From Lysobacterales bacterium (GTDB lineage Bacteria; Pseudomonadota; Gammaproteobacteria; Xanthomonadales; Rhodanobacteraceae): 62,195 nucleotides of DNA. The translations under genes were made by a program, and so were the position numbers. Location of the stretch: the NCBI GenBank assembly GCA_017302215.1, contig JAFLDX010000002.1, forward strand, positions 1 to 62,195, written 5' to 3'. This document shows positions 29,465 through 37,320 of the stretch, in pieces (positions within the stretch are counted from its first letter, which is position 1; each line of letters starts with the position of its first letter). The notes under the pieces are model-generated. The model was not told the origin of the DNA. It ran no database searches and was given only the letters and a program-made list of their open reading frames with translations.

Positions 29465-29773
29465 TTACGGCTGTGCGGCCCAGCGTTCGTATTCCCGCTT
29501 CGAGACCCGGCCGTCGCGATTCGCATCGGCCTTGATGAAGTCGTTGGCGAGCAGGGCATAGCCGTTTGCTTCGTCGAGGCTGATCACGCCGTTGCGGTCG
29601 CCGTCAAGCTCTGTGAAAGCGGGGGCGGGACCGGAAGGCTTGTAGCCGGTCTCGCCGCTGCTGCGCACGATGAGGTCACCGCCCTCGCGCGGAACGCGCG
29701 TCTCCTGGGCGGATGCGACCGACGCGCAGGCGAGCGTGGCCACGGCAAGCGGGAGCAAGGGCAGGCGATTCAT
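29465..29773 (-). CDS. Secreted EF-hand protein
   Basis: A 102-residue exported protein with a signal peptide MNRLPLLPLAVATLACASVASA. The mature part has two EF-hand loops, ELDGDRNGVISLDEA and KADANRDGRVSKREYERW, each with acidic residues at loop positions 1, 3, 5 and 12. It probably binds calcium in the periplasm or outside. Its partner is unknown. It is convergent with the M28 peptidase gene, with 90 bases between stops and no repeat array. Confidence 0.85.
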   Translation of the reverse strand: MNRLPLLPLAVATLACASVASAQETRVPREGGDLIVRSSGETGYKPSGPAPAFTELDGDRNGVISLDEANGYALLANDFIKADANRDGRVSKREYERWAAQP

Positions 29774-29929
29774 CGGAAACCTCGCGGTCGGGATCGGTGC
29801 GTGGATTCTGTGCGAGTCGGATTAACGGCACCGGAACGCGGGCATGCGCTAGGCTAGTGCCGTCCCGGCACGGTCGATCGCGGGCGCCGCGGCTTGCACG
29901 AGCCCGGCGACGCGCGTGAGCGGCGGGTT

Positions 29930-29997
29930 TCAACCGCGATGACCGATCCCGCTGCGCAGATCGCGGAACGTCGGTCGGAGCGGCTTCAGCCGCGATC
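29930..29997. repeat. Palindromic repeat before the peroxidase gene
   Basis: A copy of the GGAGCGGCTTCAGCCGCG palindrome lies at about 29977-29994. A weaker relative (GAGCGGCGGGTTTCAACCGCGATG) is just upstream. They occupy the divergent gap between the EF-hand and glutathione peroxidase genes and leave little room for a conventional promoter. Confidence 0.6.
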
Positions 29998-30037
29998 CGG
30001 CCTGGCCGTAAACTTCCATTCGAGACAAGGGGGGCTC

Positions 30038-30526
30038 ATGACGACCGCATACGACTTCACCGCCCGCGACATCGACGGCAACGAGCGCCCGCTCGCGGAT
30101 TTCCGCGGCGAAGCGCTGTTGATCGTCAATGTCGCTTCGAAGTGCGGGTTCACGCCGCAGTACAAGGGACTCGAGGAACTGCAGCGCCAGTTCCATCCGC
30201 GCGGCTTCAATGTGCTCGGGTTCCCGTGCGACCAGTTCGGTCACCAGGAGCCGGGCAACGAACTCGAGATCCGCAACTTCTGTTCGCTCACCTACGACGT
30301 GAGCTTCCCGATGTTCGCCAAGATCGACGTCAACGGCGAGCATGCCCATCCGCTGTACCAGTGGCTCAAGAAGGAAAAGAGCGGCCTGCTCGGGATCGGC
30401 GCGATCAAGTGGAACTTCACCAAGTTCCTCGTCGACCGCACCGGCAAACCCGTGCAGCGCTACGCGCCGACCGACACGCCCGAGTCGATCGGCAAGGACA
30501 TCCCGGCGGTACTGGGAAACACCTGA
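30038..30526 (+). CDS. Glutathione peroxidase (Cys type)
   Basis: A 162-residue thiol peroxidase of the glutathione peroxidase family, reducing hydroperoxides, in bacteria often with thioredoxin. The peroxidatic cysteine lies in NVASKCGFTPQYKGLE. The tetrad Gln is in FPCDQFGHQEPG, the Trp and Asn in IKWNFTKFLVD. A second cysteine in FPCDQF is the usual resolving candidate. No signal peptide is present. ATG 30038 follows an AAGGGGGGC ribosome-binding sequence; the extension to 29894 is not family sequence. Confidence 0.93.
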   Translation: MTTAYDFTARDIDGNERPLADFRGEALLIVNVASKCGFTPQYKGLEELQRQFHPRGFNVLGFPCDQFGHQEPGNELEIRNFCSLTYDVSFPMFAKIDVNGEHAHPLYQWLKKEKSGLLGIGAIKWNFTKFLVDRTGKPVQRYAPTDTPESIGKDIPAVLGNT

Positions 30527-30593
30527 GAGGCTTGGCGCGGAGGACGGGGGTTCTCGACGCGTCGTTGCGTCGTCGCGCGGATGCGGCGCCGGG

Positions 30594-31078
30594 CCCCTCA
30601 TCCGGCGCTGCCGCGCCACCTTCTCCCCGTTGACACGGGGAGAAGGGAATGCCGGCGCCTTTCCGCTCGCGCTGTTCCTTCTCCCCGTGCCAACGGGGAG
30701 AAGGTGCCGAAGGCGGATGAGGGGCGCTTCTCGCATCCGATCGCGCCAACACTTCGGTCGAAGCCCGCCCCTCATCCGGCGCTGCCGCGCCACCTTCTCC
30801 CCGTTGACACGGGGAGAAGGGAATGCCGGCGCCTTTCCGCTCGTGCTGTTCCTTCTCCCCGTGCCAGCGGGGAGAAGGTGCCGAAGGCGGATGAGGGGCG
30901 CTTCTCGCATCCGATCGCGCCAACACTTCGGTCGAAGCCCGCCCCTCATCCGGCGCTGCCGCGCCACCTTCTCCCCGTTGACACGGGGAGAAGGGAATGC
31001 CGGCGCCTTTCCGCTCGTGCTGTTCCTTCTCCCCGTGCCAGCGGGGAGAAGGTGCCGAAGGCGGATGAGGGGCGTTTT
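30594..31078. repeat. CTTCTCCCCG palindrome array D, 174-base period
   Basis: Three tandem units begin at 30594, 30768 and 30942 in the 575-base gap between two convergent genes. Each unit has outer arms CCCCTCATCCG and CGGATGAGGGG that pair with each other and enclose two inner hairpins built from CCTTCTCCCCG and CGGGGAGAAGG, with loops TTGACA and TGCCAG. A 38-base tail carrying TCGCATCCGATCGCGCC joins successive units. The last unit ends in GGGGCGTTTTTT, so it could terminate + strand transcription. Related fragments occur at 24470-24560 and 39780-39955. Confidence 0.9.
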
Positions 31079-31101
31079 TTCCACTTGATCGAGCCGTCGG
31101 C

Positions 31102-32559
31102 TCATGGCGAAGGCGACGCCCCCGCCGGCGCGAACGGTACCGGCTCGCCGGAGCCGAGCGTGCGTCGCCAGGTCTCGAGGTGAGCCTCGATGCGTCGCGA
31201 GGTCGCGATCTGTGGCTCCGACGGCGGTTCGATGGCCTCGCGCTTCTCGCGCTCGGCAACCGCCAGGCGCGCCTGCTCGAAGGCTTCCACGAACGACGTC
31301 GTCTGGTTCAATCCGTCCGCCAGCAGTGCCTTGCCGAAGAACGTGATCTCGGACTCGCTGCCGCAGCCGAACGAGGTGCGGTCGCTGCGCGCGGCGGCCA
31401 TGACCAGGGTCGAATCGTCGGCCAGTGCATCGATGAAGCCGCCCGCGTAGCAGGCGTTGACGACGATGACCTTCCAGCGCATCGACGGCGAGGTGCGCAG
31501 GGCCTCGGCGAGATCGTCCGGCGTGATCGCATTGAGCGGCAACGGATCGAGGTTGACGTAAAGCTCGTGATCGGCCGAGCCGTGCGAAGTCAGGTAGAGG
31601 AACAGGATGTCGTTGGCCGGGTCCATGCGCCCGGCGATCGCGCCGAGCGCGCGCTGCAGGTTCGTCCATGTGGCGAGCGGTCGCGTTGCCACGGTATGCG
31701 CGTGGTTCTCGAGCACGAGCACGTGGCCGGCGGCGCCGAAGCGCGTCGCGAATAGACGCTCGACATACTCGGCCTCGTTGCGGAACACGTCTTCGTTGCC
31801 GTCGCCCGCGAAAGCGATCACGTAGAGGTTCGGTTGGCCCGGTCGGCGCGGCTGCAGGGCGGCGATCGCGGCATCGAGCAGGCGCGGCTGGTCGTACATG
31901 ACCGCCTCGGGGTCGAACTCGAGCGGCGCCTGCTCGTCATCGTCCGCCGGCGGAACAGCCGCCTCGTCTGCGGCTTCCGCCGCGACGCGGGCGGCGAGGG
32001 CCGCGCGATCCTGCGCAACGACCGGTGCGCCGGGCAGCCACCACCACGTGACCGCCGAAACGAGGAAGGCGAGCACTGCGGCGAACAGCGTGCGGGCAAG
32101 GGGACGCGGCGACAGCGCGCGGGCCAGCGCGATCAGCACGAACAGCCACCACGCGCGCGACAGCCACTGCAGCGCGACGGCGGCGACCACATGGCCGTCT
32201 GCATAGACGCGTGTCGAGAGCCACTGCAGCGGCGCGTGCACGAAGGCGGCGGTGAAGGCGGTGGCGACGAGCGTGATCGCGGCGACATCCCAGGTGATGC
32301 CGTCACGGCGCAGCATGCGCGTCAGGACCCACGCACCAACCAGGGTCAGCAGGCTGTCGGCGAGGACCGTGACGATGCCGAAGCCGACCAGCCTGCGCGG
32401 CTCCGCGCTGCCGAACCCGTCGGCGAGTGCCTGCATCACGAGGTAGAACACCACCGCGGCGATGAAATGGCCGGCCCCGGCACCGACCACGCGCCCACGC
32501 GGCGGCAGCAGCAGGATTGCGCGCAGGCCGTCGCGCAGCGACGCGCCGAACCGCCGCAT
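31102..32559 (-). CDS. Membrane-anchored C13 (legumain-like) cysteine peptidase
   Basis: A 485-residue protein with an N-terminal membrane domain of about five hydrophobic spans (30-46, 55-80, 92-112, 122-150, 155-178). An acidic linker (about 195-220) follows, then a C13 peptidase domain (about 240-440). The clan CD catalytic dyad is H326 in FLYLTSHGS and C370 in VIVVNACYAGGF. Bacterial C13 proteins are poorly characterised; eukaryotic relatives include legumain and the GPI transamidase subunit. The start ATG 32559 follows a GAGGG ribosome-binding site. An ATG at 32577 would overlap mtnC. It begins 7 bases after the mtnC stop, so it is probably co-transcribed with mtnC. Confidence 0.85.
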   Translation of the reverse strand: MRRFGASLRDGLRAILLLPPRGRVVGAGAGHFIAAVVFYLVMQALADGFGSAEPRRLVGFGIVTVLADSLLTLVGAWVLTRMLRRDGITWDVAAITLVATAFTAAFVHAPLQWLSTRVYADGHVVAAVALQWLSRAWWLFVLIALARALSPRPLARTLFAAVLAFLVSAVTWWWLPGAPVVAQDRAALAARVAAEAADEAAVPPADDDEQAPLEFDPEAVMYDQPRLLDAAIAALQPRRPGQPNLYVIAFAGDGNEDVFRNEAEYVERLFATRFGAAGHVLVLENHAHTVATRPLATWTNLQRALGAIAGRMDPANDILFLYLTSHGSADHELYVNLDPLPLNAITPDDLAEALRTSPSMRWKVIVVNACYAGGFIDALADDSTLVMAAARSDRTSFGCGSESEITFFGKALLADGLNQTTSFVEAFEQARLAVAEREKREAIEPPSEPQIATSRRIEAHLETWRRTLGSGEPVPFAPAGASPSP

Positions 32560-32566
32560 GCTGCCC

Positions 32567-33262
32567 TCAGCCGGCATCGAGTGCGATCGCGTCGAACGTG
32601 GTGACGCAGGCGTGGCGCGCATCGGCCGGGCAGGTCTCGGGTGCGCGCGCAAGCTGGGTTGTCTTGAGGCCCGAGGCGCGGGCCGCATCGAGTTCTTCGA
32701 CGATGTCGGACAGGAACAGGATCGACGCCGGTTCGACGCCGATCGCAGCGGCGATGCGCGCGTAGGAAGCGGCCTCGCGCTTGCCGCCGGTTTCGGTGTC
32801 GAAGTAGCCACTGAACAGTGGGGCGAGATCGCCCGCCTCGGTGTGGCCGAACAGCAGCTTCTGCGCCGGCACCGAGCCGGACGAGTAGACGTACAGCGGG
32901 ATGCCGCGCGCATGCCACTCGCGCAGGGCACGCGCGGCATCGGCGTAGATGTGCGCGCGGAACGCGCCGTCGCGATAGCCGTCTTCCCAGATCATGCCCT
33001 GCAAGGCCTTCAGCGCGGTCGACTTGCGGTCTGCGTCGATCCATCCGACCAGCCGATCGATGAGCTCCTGCTCACTGGCGGCGACCAGGCCGGCTTCCTT
33101 CGCGGCCTCGTGCAGCCAGTGCTGCACGTCGGCGCGGTCGGCATGGGTGACGATGAAGGCCGGCAGGCGCTCGCGTGCGAACGGGAACAGCACGTCCTTG
33201 ACGAAGCGGATCGAACTCGTGGTGCCTTCGATGTCGGTGAGGATCGCGCGGATCGCGGGCAT
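32567..33262 (-). CDS. mtnC: Enolase-phosphatase MtnC
   Basis: MtnC converts 2,3-diketo-5-methylthiopentyl-1-phosphate to the acireductone in two steps (enolisation and dephosphorylation) of the methionine salvage pathway. The 231-residue HAD protein starts with [21 protein letters not shown], where the usual HAD nucleophile motif reads DIEGT. It then shows [15 protein letters not shown], the phosphate and lysine region GGKREAASY, and [14 protein letters not shown] for Mg binding. Its product is the substrate of the MtnD encoded upstream; the 259 bases between them hold a hairpin region. Confidence 0.93.
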   Translation of the reverse strand: MPAIRAILTDIEGTTSSIRFVKDVLFPFARERLPAFIVTHADRADVQHWLHEAAKEAGLVAASEQELIDRLVGWIDADRKSTALKALQGMIWEDGYRDGAFRAHIYADAARALREWHARGIPLYVYSSGSVPAQKLLFGHTEAGDLAPLFSGYFDTETGGKREAASYARIAAAIGVEPASILFLSDIVEELDAARASGLKTTQLARAPETCPADARHACVTTFDAIALDAG

Positions 33263-33521
33263 GACGGGTCGCTGCGGGAGGCGGGCGGCAAGCGTACCAG
33301 CTTGCGCGGACCGGTCAGGCCCGGGCGTGACCGCTATCGATGCCGTTTGACGTCTTTACTTTCCGGGAGCAGGCAGCGAGGCGCGACCACGCGCCTTGCC
33401 GCTGCAGCACCCGCCGCGAGGGTTCGACGTCCGCACGCGCGGACGCAGAAGGAGCGTGCCACGCATACCCCAAGCTGCGTGGCACGCTCCGGTTTTTTTC
33501 GTGGCGCGCGTCCGCGCTCGA
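33263..33521 (+). ncRNA. Candidate small RNA region ending in a strong terminator
   Basis: The gap between mtnD and mtnC has no protein-like reading frame of quality, yet its + strand is full of hairpins (GGCGCG-ACCA-CGCGCC near 33380, GTCCGC-ACGC-GCGGAC near 33429). It ends in a textbook intrinsic terminator at 33451-33499. Both flanking genes are on the other strand, so a + strand terminator here implies a short untranslated transcript starting somewhere between about 33300 and 33400. No promoter is convincing: TTGACG at 33347 lacks a -10 at the right distance. It could alternatively be the end of antisense transcription across mtnC. Confidence 0.4.
33451..33499 (+). terminator. Strong Rho-independent terminator facing the + strand
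   Basis: GGAGCGTGCCACGC (33451-33464) pairs without mismatch with GCGTGGCACGCTCC (33477-33490) around a 12-base loop. Two Gs and then seven Ts (33493-33499) follow. The T-run exists only in the + direction, so it does not serve mtnD, which is read the other way. Confidence 0.85.
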
Positions 33522-34097
33522 TCAGGCTGCCTTGGTCGCCGCGGCCGACGCATGCGGCTGCATGCGCGGAAAACGCTCGGCGATCGCGTCGCCGGTGAAG
33601 CTCGCGACCCAGCCAGCCGGGTTGTTGAACAGCCGGATCGCGACGAAGTACGGCGACTCGCTCATGTCGAACCAGTGGCGCGTGCCGTCGGGCACGCCGA
33701 TCAGGTCGCCCTGTTCGCAGAGAACGTCGTAGACCTTGTCGCCGAGGTGCAGGGTGAACTGGCCGGCGCCGGCGACGAAGAAGCGCACCTCGTCCTCGGC
33801 GTGCGTATGCTCGCTGAGGAACTTCGTGCGGAACGCGGCGCGGTCCGGATGGTCCGGGGTCAGGCTGACGACGTCGACGGTCTGGTAGCCCTCCTCGCGC
33901 ATGAGGCGGTCGATGTCCTCGCGATACGCGGCGATGACCTCGTCCTGGCTCGCGCCCGGCGCGACCGGCTTGTTCGCCTCCCAGCGCTCGAAGCGCACGC
34001 CGGCCTCGCCGAGTTCGCGCGCGATGTCGGCGAACTCGGTCCAGATCGCCAGCGGCGCCTCGCCGCGGTCGTCCCGGTAGATGGTCAAGCGGCTCAT
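33522..34097 (-). CDS. mtnD: Acireductone dioxygenase MtnD
   Basis: MtnD oxidises the acireductone to the keto acid precursor of methionine (Fe form) or to an off-pathway product with CO (Ni form). The 191-residue cupin has the metal-binding segment [17 protein letters not shown] (His, His, Glu) and the fourth ligand His in GTRHWFDMS. It overlaps the mtnB stop by ATGA, so the two are translationally coupled. Metal identity cannot be read from sequence. Confidence 0.93.
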   Translation of the reverse strand: MSRLTIYRDDRGEAPLAIWTEFADIARELGEAGVRFERWEANKPVAPGASQDEVIAAYREDIDRLMREEGYQTVDVVSLTPDHPDRAAFRTKFLSEHTHAEDEVRFFVAGAGQFTLHLGDKVYDVLCEQGDLIGVPDGTRHWFDMSESPYFVAIRLFNNPAGWVASFTGDAIAERFPRMQPHASAAATKAA

Positions 34098-34741
34098 GAC
34101 GACAACCTCCTCAGGTCCAGCTCGCAGTTCAGCAGGAACTCGAACGCCTCGATATGGCGTTTGGTTTCCTCCATGTCAACGCCCCAGGTGTAGATGCCGT
34201 GGCCGTCGATCAGGTACCCGTGCAACGGCTTGCCGGCATCGAGCCAGGCATCGACTTGCGCGACGAGTTCGGCCATGTCCTGGGTGTTCGGAAAGACCGG
34301 CAGGTCGAGCACGCTTTCGTGCGTGGTGTAGCCCGAGATCGCCTTCTGCAGCTCCCAGCCCTCGAAACGCACTACGCCCTCGCGCGCATACAGGCGCGAG
34401 GCGACGCTCTGCGCGCGCGAATGCGTGTGCAGGACCGCTCCGGCCGAGGGAAACCGGCGATAGACCTGCGTATGCAGCGCGGTCTCGGCCGACGGCCGGC
34501 GGTTCGTGCCGACCGGCTGCGCGTCGAGGTCGACGACCATCACGTCGTCGACGCCGAGCCGGCCCTTGTCGCGGCCCGACACCGTCACCGCGACGTGGTC
34601 GCCATCGAGGCGCATCGAGAAATTGCTGCTCGTGGCCGGCGTCCAGCCGCGTTCAGCGAGCTCGCGGCCGGCCGCGGCGATCGTTTCCGCGCAGGCGCGC
34701 AGGCGGGCGGGGTCGTACGGGAGCGCAGCGGCAGCAGACAT
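34094..34741 (-). CDS. mtnB: Methylthioribulose-1-phosphate dehydratase MtnB
   Basis: MtnB dehydrates methylthioribulose-1-phosphate in methionine salvage. It belongs to the class II aldolase fold. Seen are [14 protein letters not shown] for phosphate binding, the zinc histidines in [10 protein letters not shown] and [10 protein letters not shown], and an ERGW-type N terminus. ATG 34741 gives 215 residues; an alternative ATG at 34756 adds five. It is the first gene of mtnB-mtnD-mtnC. The earlier-step enzymes (mtnA, mtnK or mtnP) are not in the window. Confidence 0.92.
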   Translation of the reverse strand: MSAAAALPYDPARLRACAETIAAAGRELAERGWTPATSSNFSMRLDGDHVAVTVSGRDKGRLGVDDVMVVDLDAQPVGTNRRPSAETALHTQVYRRFPSAGAVLHTHSRAQSVASRLYAREGVVRFEGWELQKAISGYTTHESVLDLPVFPNTQDMAELVAQVDAWLDAGKPLHGYLIDGHGIYTWGVDMEETKRHIEAFEFLLNCELDLRRLSS

Positions 34742-34881
34742 GCGATGAATGGCCATCCAAACGGACAGGGCCCGACTATACGCGAGTCTCCCGTGCGGTT
34801 CCGGCGCGTCGGCGCCGCGGTCGCGCGCCGTGCGACGCGGTCTGCGATCATCGCGTCTTCGATCCCGCGCGCTGCCGACCG

Positions 34882-36372
34882 ATGCCCGATGCCCTGAATC
34901 CCGTTTTCATCCTCGTCGCCCTCGGCGGCTTCGTGCTCGGCGCGCTCGTGTTCGCCTGGATCGGCCAGCGGCGCGCCCGCGCGGCCGCCGAGGAGGCGCG
35001 CCTTCGCCTCGAGCCGGATCTGGTCGCGCTGCGCGAGCAGCGCGATGCGCTCGCGCGCCAGCACGAGGACGCGCGCAGCCTGGCCGAGCGCCTCGAACGC
35101 GATCGCGGACAGATCGAGCAGCGCCAGCAGGCCGCGCTCGCCGTCGCGGCCGAGCGCAAGGCCGAGGTCGAAGGCTTGCGTTCGCGACTCGCCGAGGCCG
35201 ATGCACGTCACGCCACCGCCAGCGCAGACCTGCATGCGCTGGGCGCGCGCCATGCCGCGCTCGAGGCCGGCAGCGCCGAGCAGGCGCGCGCGGCGGCCGA
35301 GAAGCTTGCCCTGCTCGAACAGGCCGACCAGCGCCTGCGCGAGGCGTTCCAGAACCTCGCCCAGCAGATCCTCGAGGCCAAGGCCGAGCGCTTCCGCGAG
35401 CAGAGCGCCGAGCAGCTCGGCGGCCTGCTCGATCCGCTCAAGCTGCAGCTCAAGGAGTTCCGCGAGGCGGTCACGCAGACGCACGCCAACGAGCAGCGCG
35501 AACGCGGCATGCTCGTGCAGGAGATCCGCTCGCTGAAGGACCTCAACCTGCAGATCAGCCAGGACGCGATCAACCTGACGCGTGCGCTGAAGGGCGACAC
35601 CCAGGCCCAGGGCGCATGGGGCGAGATGGTGCTCGAGCGCGTCCTCGAGGCCTCGGGCCTGCAGGCCGGGCGCGAATACGAACTGCAGTCGAGCTTCACC
35701 GACGACGACGGCCGCCGCCAGCGCCCCGACGCGATCGTGCGACTGCCAGAGGACAAGGTCGTCATCATCGACGCCAAGGTCTCGCTGGTCGCCTGGGAAC
35801 GTTCGGTCGCGAGCCATGACCCCGGCGAGCGCGAGACCGCCCTGCGCGAGCACCTGCAGTCGCTGCGCCGCCACATCGACGGCCTGTCAGGCCGCAACTA
35901 CAGCGACATCGACGGCGTGCGCACGCTCGATTTCGTGCTGATGTTCGTGCCGGTCGAGGCCGCGTTCATCGAGGCGGTGCGCCTCGATGCCAACCTGTAC
36001 AGCCATGCGCTGGCGAAGAACATCTCGCTGATCAGCCCGAGCACGCTGCTCGCCACGCTGCGCACGATCGCCCACCTGTGGCGCATCGAGCAGCGCAACG
36101 AGAACGCCAAGGAGATCGCGCGACGCGCCGCCAATCTGCACGACAACTTCGCCCTGCTCGTCGGCGAACTCGAGAACCTCGGCGCGCAACTCGACAAGGC
36201 GCAAGGCGCGCAGCGCAGCGCGATCCGGCGCCTGACCGAAGGCGGCAAGGGCAGCGTCATGCTGCAGGTGAACAGCCTCGCCGCGATGGGCGTCGCGACG
36301 AAGCGTGCGCTTCCGGGCAACCTGCTCGACGCCGCCGCCGCGACCGACAGCGACGAACCTGGCGAGGCGTGA
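34882..36372 (+). CDS. rmuC: DNA recombination protein RmuC
   Basis: RmuC limits recombination between inverted repeats, apparently as a nuclease-fold protein. The 496-residue protein begins with one membrane span ([21 protein letters not shown]), followed by a long coiled coil (about 30-210). The RmuC domain has [23 protein letters not shown], the PD-(D/E)xK-like [22 protein letters not shown] and [21 protein letters not shown]. It directly precedes the largest palindromic repeat array of the window, an amusing but possibly accidental neighbour for a protein acting on inverted repeats. Confidence 0.93.
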   Translation: MPDALNPVFILVALGGFVLGALVFAWIGQRRARAAAEEARLRLEPDLVALREQRDALARQHEDARSLAERLERDRGQIEQRQQAALAVAAERKAEVEGLRSRLAEADARHATASADLHALGARHAALEAGSAEQARAAAEKLALLEQADQRLREAFQNLAQQILEAKAERFREQSAEQLGGLLDPLKLQLKEFREAVTQTHANEQRERGMLVQEIRSLKDLNLQISQDAINLTRALKGDTQAQGAWGEMVLERVLEASGLQAGREYELQSSFTDDDGRRQRPDAIVRLPEDKVVIIDAKVSLVAWERSVASHDPGERETALREHLQSLRRHIDGLSGRNYSDIDGVRTLDFVLMFVPVEAAFIEAVRLDANLYSHALAKNISLISPSTLLATLRTIAHLWRIEQRNENAKEIARRAANLHDNFALLVGELENLGAQLDKAQGAQRSAIRRLTEGGKGSVMLQVNSLAAMGVATKRALPGNLLDAAAATDSDEPGEA

Positions 36373-36429
36373 AGCGATCGAAGCTCTTTCGGGCCGGGCG
36401 CAATCATTGACCAGTCGCGCCCCGCATTG

Positions 36430-37255
36430 GTGGGAGCGACTTCAGTCGCGATGCTCTTTCCGCCAGGCGCAACCATTGCCCAGTCGCGACACGCTCTTGT
36501 GGGAGCGACTTCAGTCGCGATCTTGGCGTGGAATGCATCGCGGCTGAAGCCGCTCCCACAGGCCTCTCGGGTGCCCGCGACCCGCTTTCGTGGGAGCGAC
36601 CTCAGTCGCGATGCTCTTCCGGGGCAGTCGCACCCATTGCCCAGTCGCGACACGCTCTTGTGGGAGCGACTTCAGTCGCGATCTTGGCGTGGAATGCATC
36701 GCGGCTGAAGCCGCTCCCACAGGCCTCCCGGGTGCCTGCGGCCCGTTTTCGTGGGAGCGACCTCAGTCGCGATGCTCTTCCGGGGCAGTCGCACCCATTG
36801 CCCAGTCGCGACACGCTCTTGTGGGAGCGACTTCAGTCGCGATCTTGGCGTGGAGTGCATCGCGGCTGAAGCCGCTCCCACAGGCCTCCCGGGTGCCTGC
36901 GGCCCGTTTTCGTGGGAGCGACCTCAGTCGCGATGCTCTTCCGGGGCAGTCGCACCCATTGCCCAGTCGCGACACGCTCTTGTGGGAGCGACTTCAGTCG
37001 CGATCTTGGCGTGGAGTGCATCGCGGCTGAAGCCGCTCCCACAGGCCTCCCGGGTGCCCGCAACCCGCTTTCGTGGGTGCGTCTTCAGTCGAGATGCTCT
37101 TCCGGGGCAGTCGCACCCATTGCCCAGTCGCGACACGCTCTTGTGGGAGCGACTTCAGTCGCGATCTTGGCGTGGAATGCATCGCGGCTGAAGCCGCTCC
37201 CACAGGCCTCCCGGGTGCCCGCGACCCGCTTTGGTGGGAGCGATGTCAGGCGCGA
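36430..37255. repeat. GTGGGAGCG palindrome array C, 161-base period
   Basis: The 948-base gap after rmuC consists of about five tandem copies of a 161-base unit, phased at 36430, 36590, 36751, 36912, 37073 and the terminal half at 37233. Each unit carries three related palindromes: GTGGGAGCGACCTCAGTC, then GTGGGAGCGACTTCAGTC about 70 bases on, then an inverted copy (GGCTGAAGCCGCTCCCAC) about 39 bases later. The copy at 37073 is degenerate (GTGGGTGCGTC). Every reading frame here is an artefact of the repeats. The array lies between two convergent genes. The palindrome is the REP family common in Pseudomonas and Lysobacterales. Confidence 0.92.
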
Positions 37256-37282
37256 TGCGTCGAATCAGGGTTGTCCGACGCA

Positions 37283-37311
37283 CCGGTGCCGTCCGCGTGG
37301 GACGGCACCGG
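37283..37311. terminator. Perfect hairpin after the permease gene
   Basis: CCGGTGCCGTCC and GGACGGCACCGG form a 12-base-pair stem with a five-base loop, ending 10 bases beyond the permease stop. No T-run follows in either direction. It probably separates permease transcription from the repeat array. Confidence 0.5.
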
Positions 37312-37320
37312 GCGGGTGGA

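Noticed and set aside
30417-31259. Reading frames up to 280 codons on both strands across array D
   Set aside because: They reflect the absence of stops in the GC-rich repeat unit; the peptide repeats follow the 174-base DNA period.
33263-33521. SAM or SAH riboswitch for methionine salvage on the - strand
   Set aside because: I could not match the known SAM or SAH consensus elements by eye on the - strand, and the strong T-run faces the + strand. A covariance search would decide.
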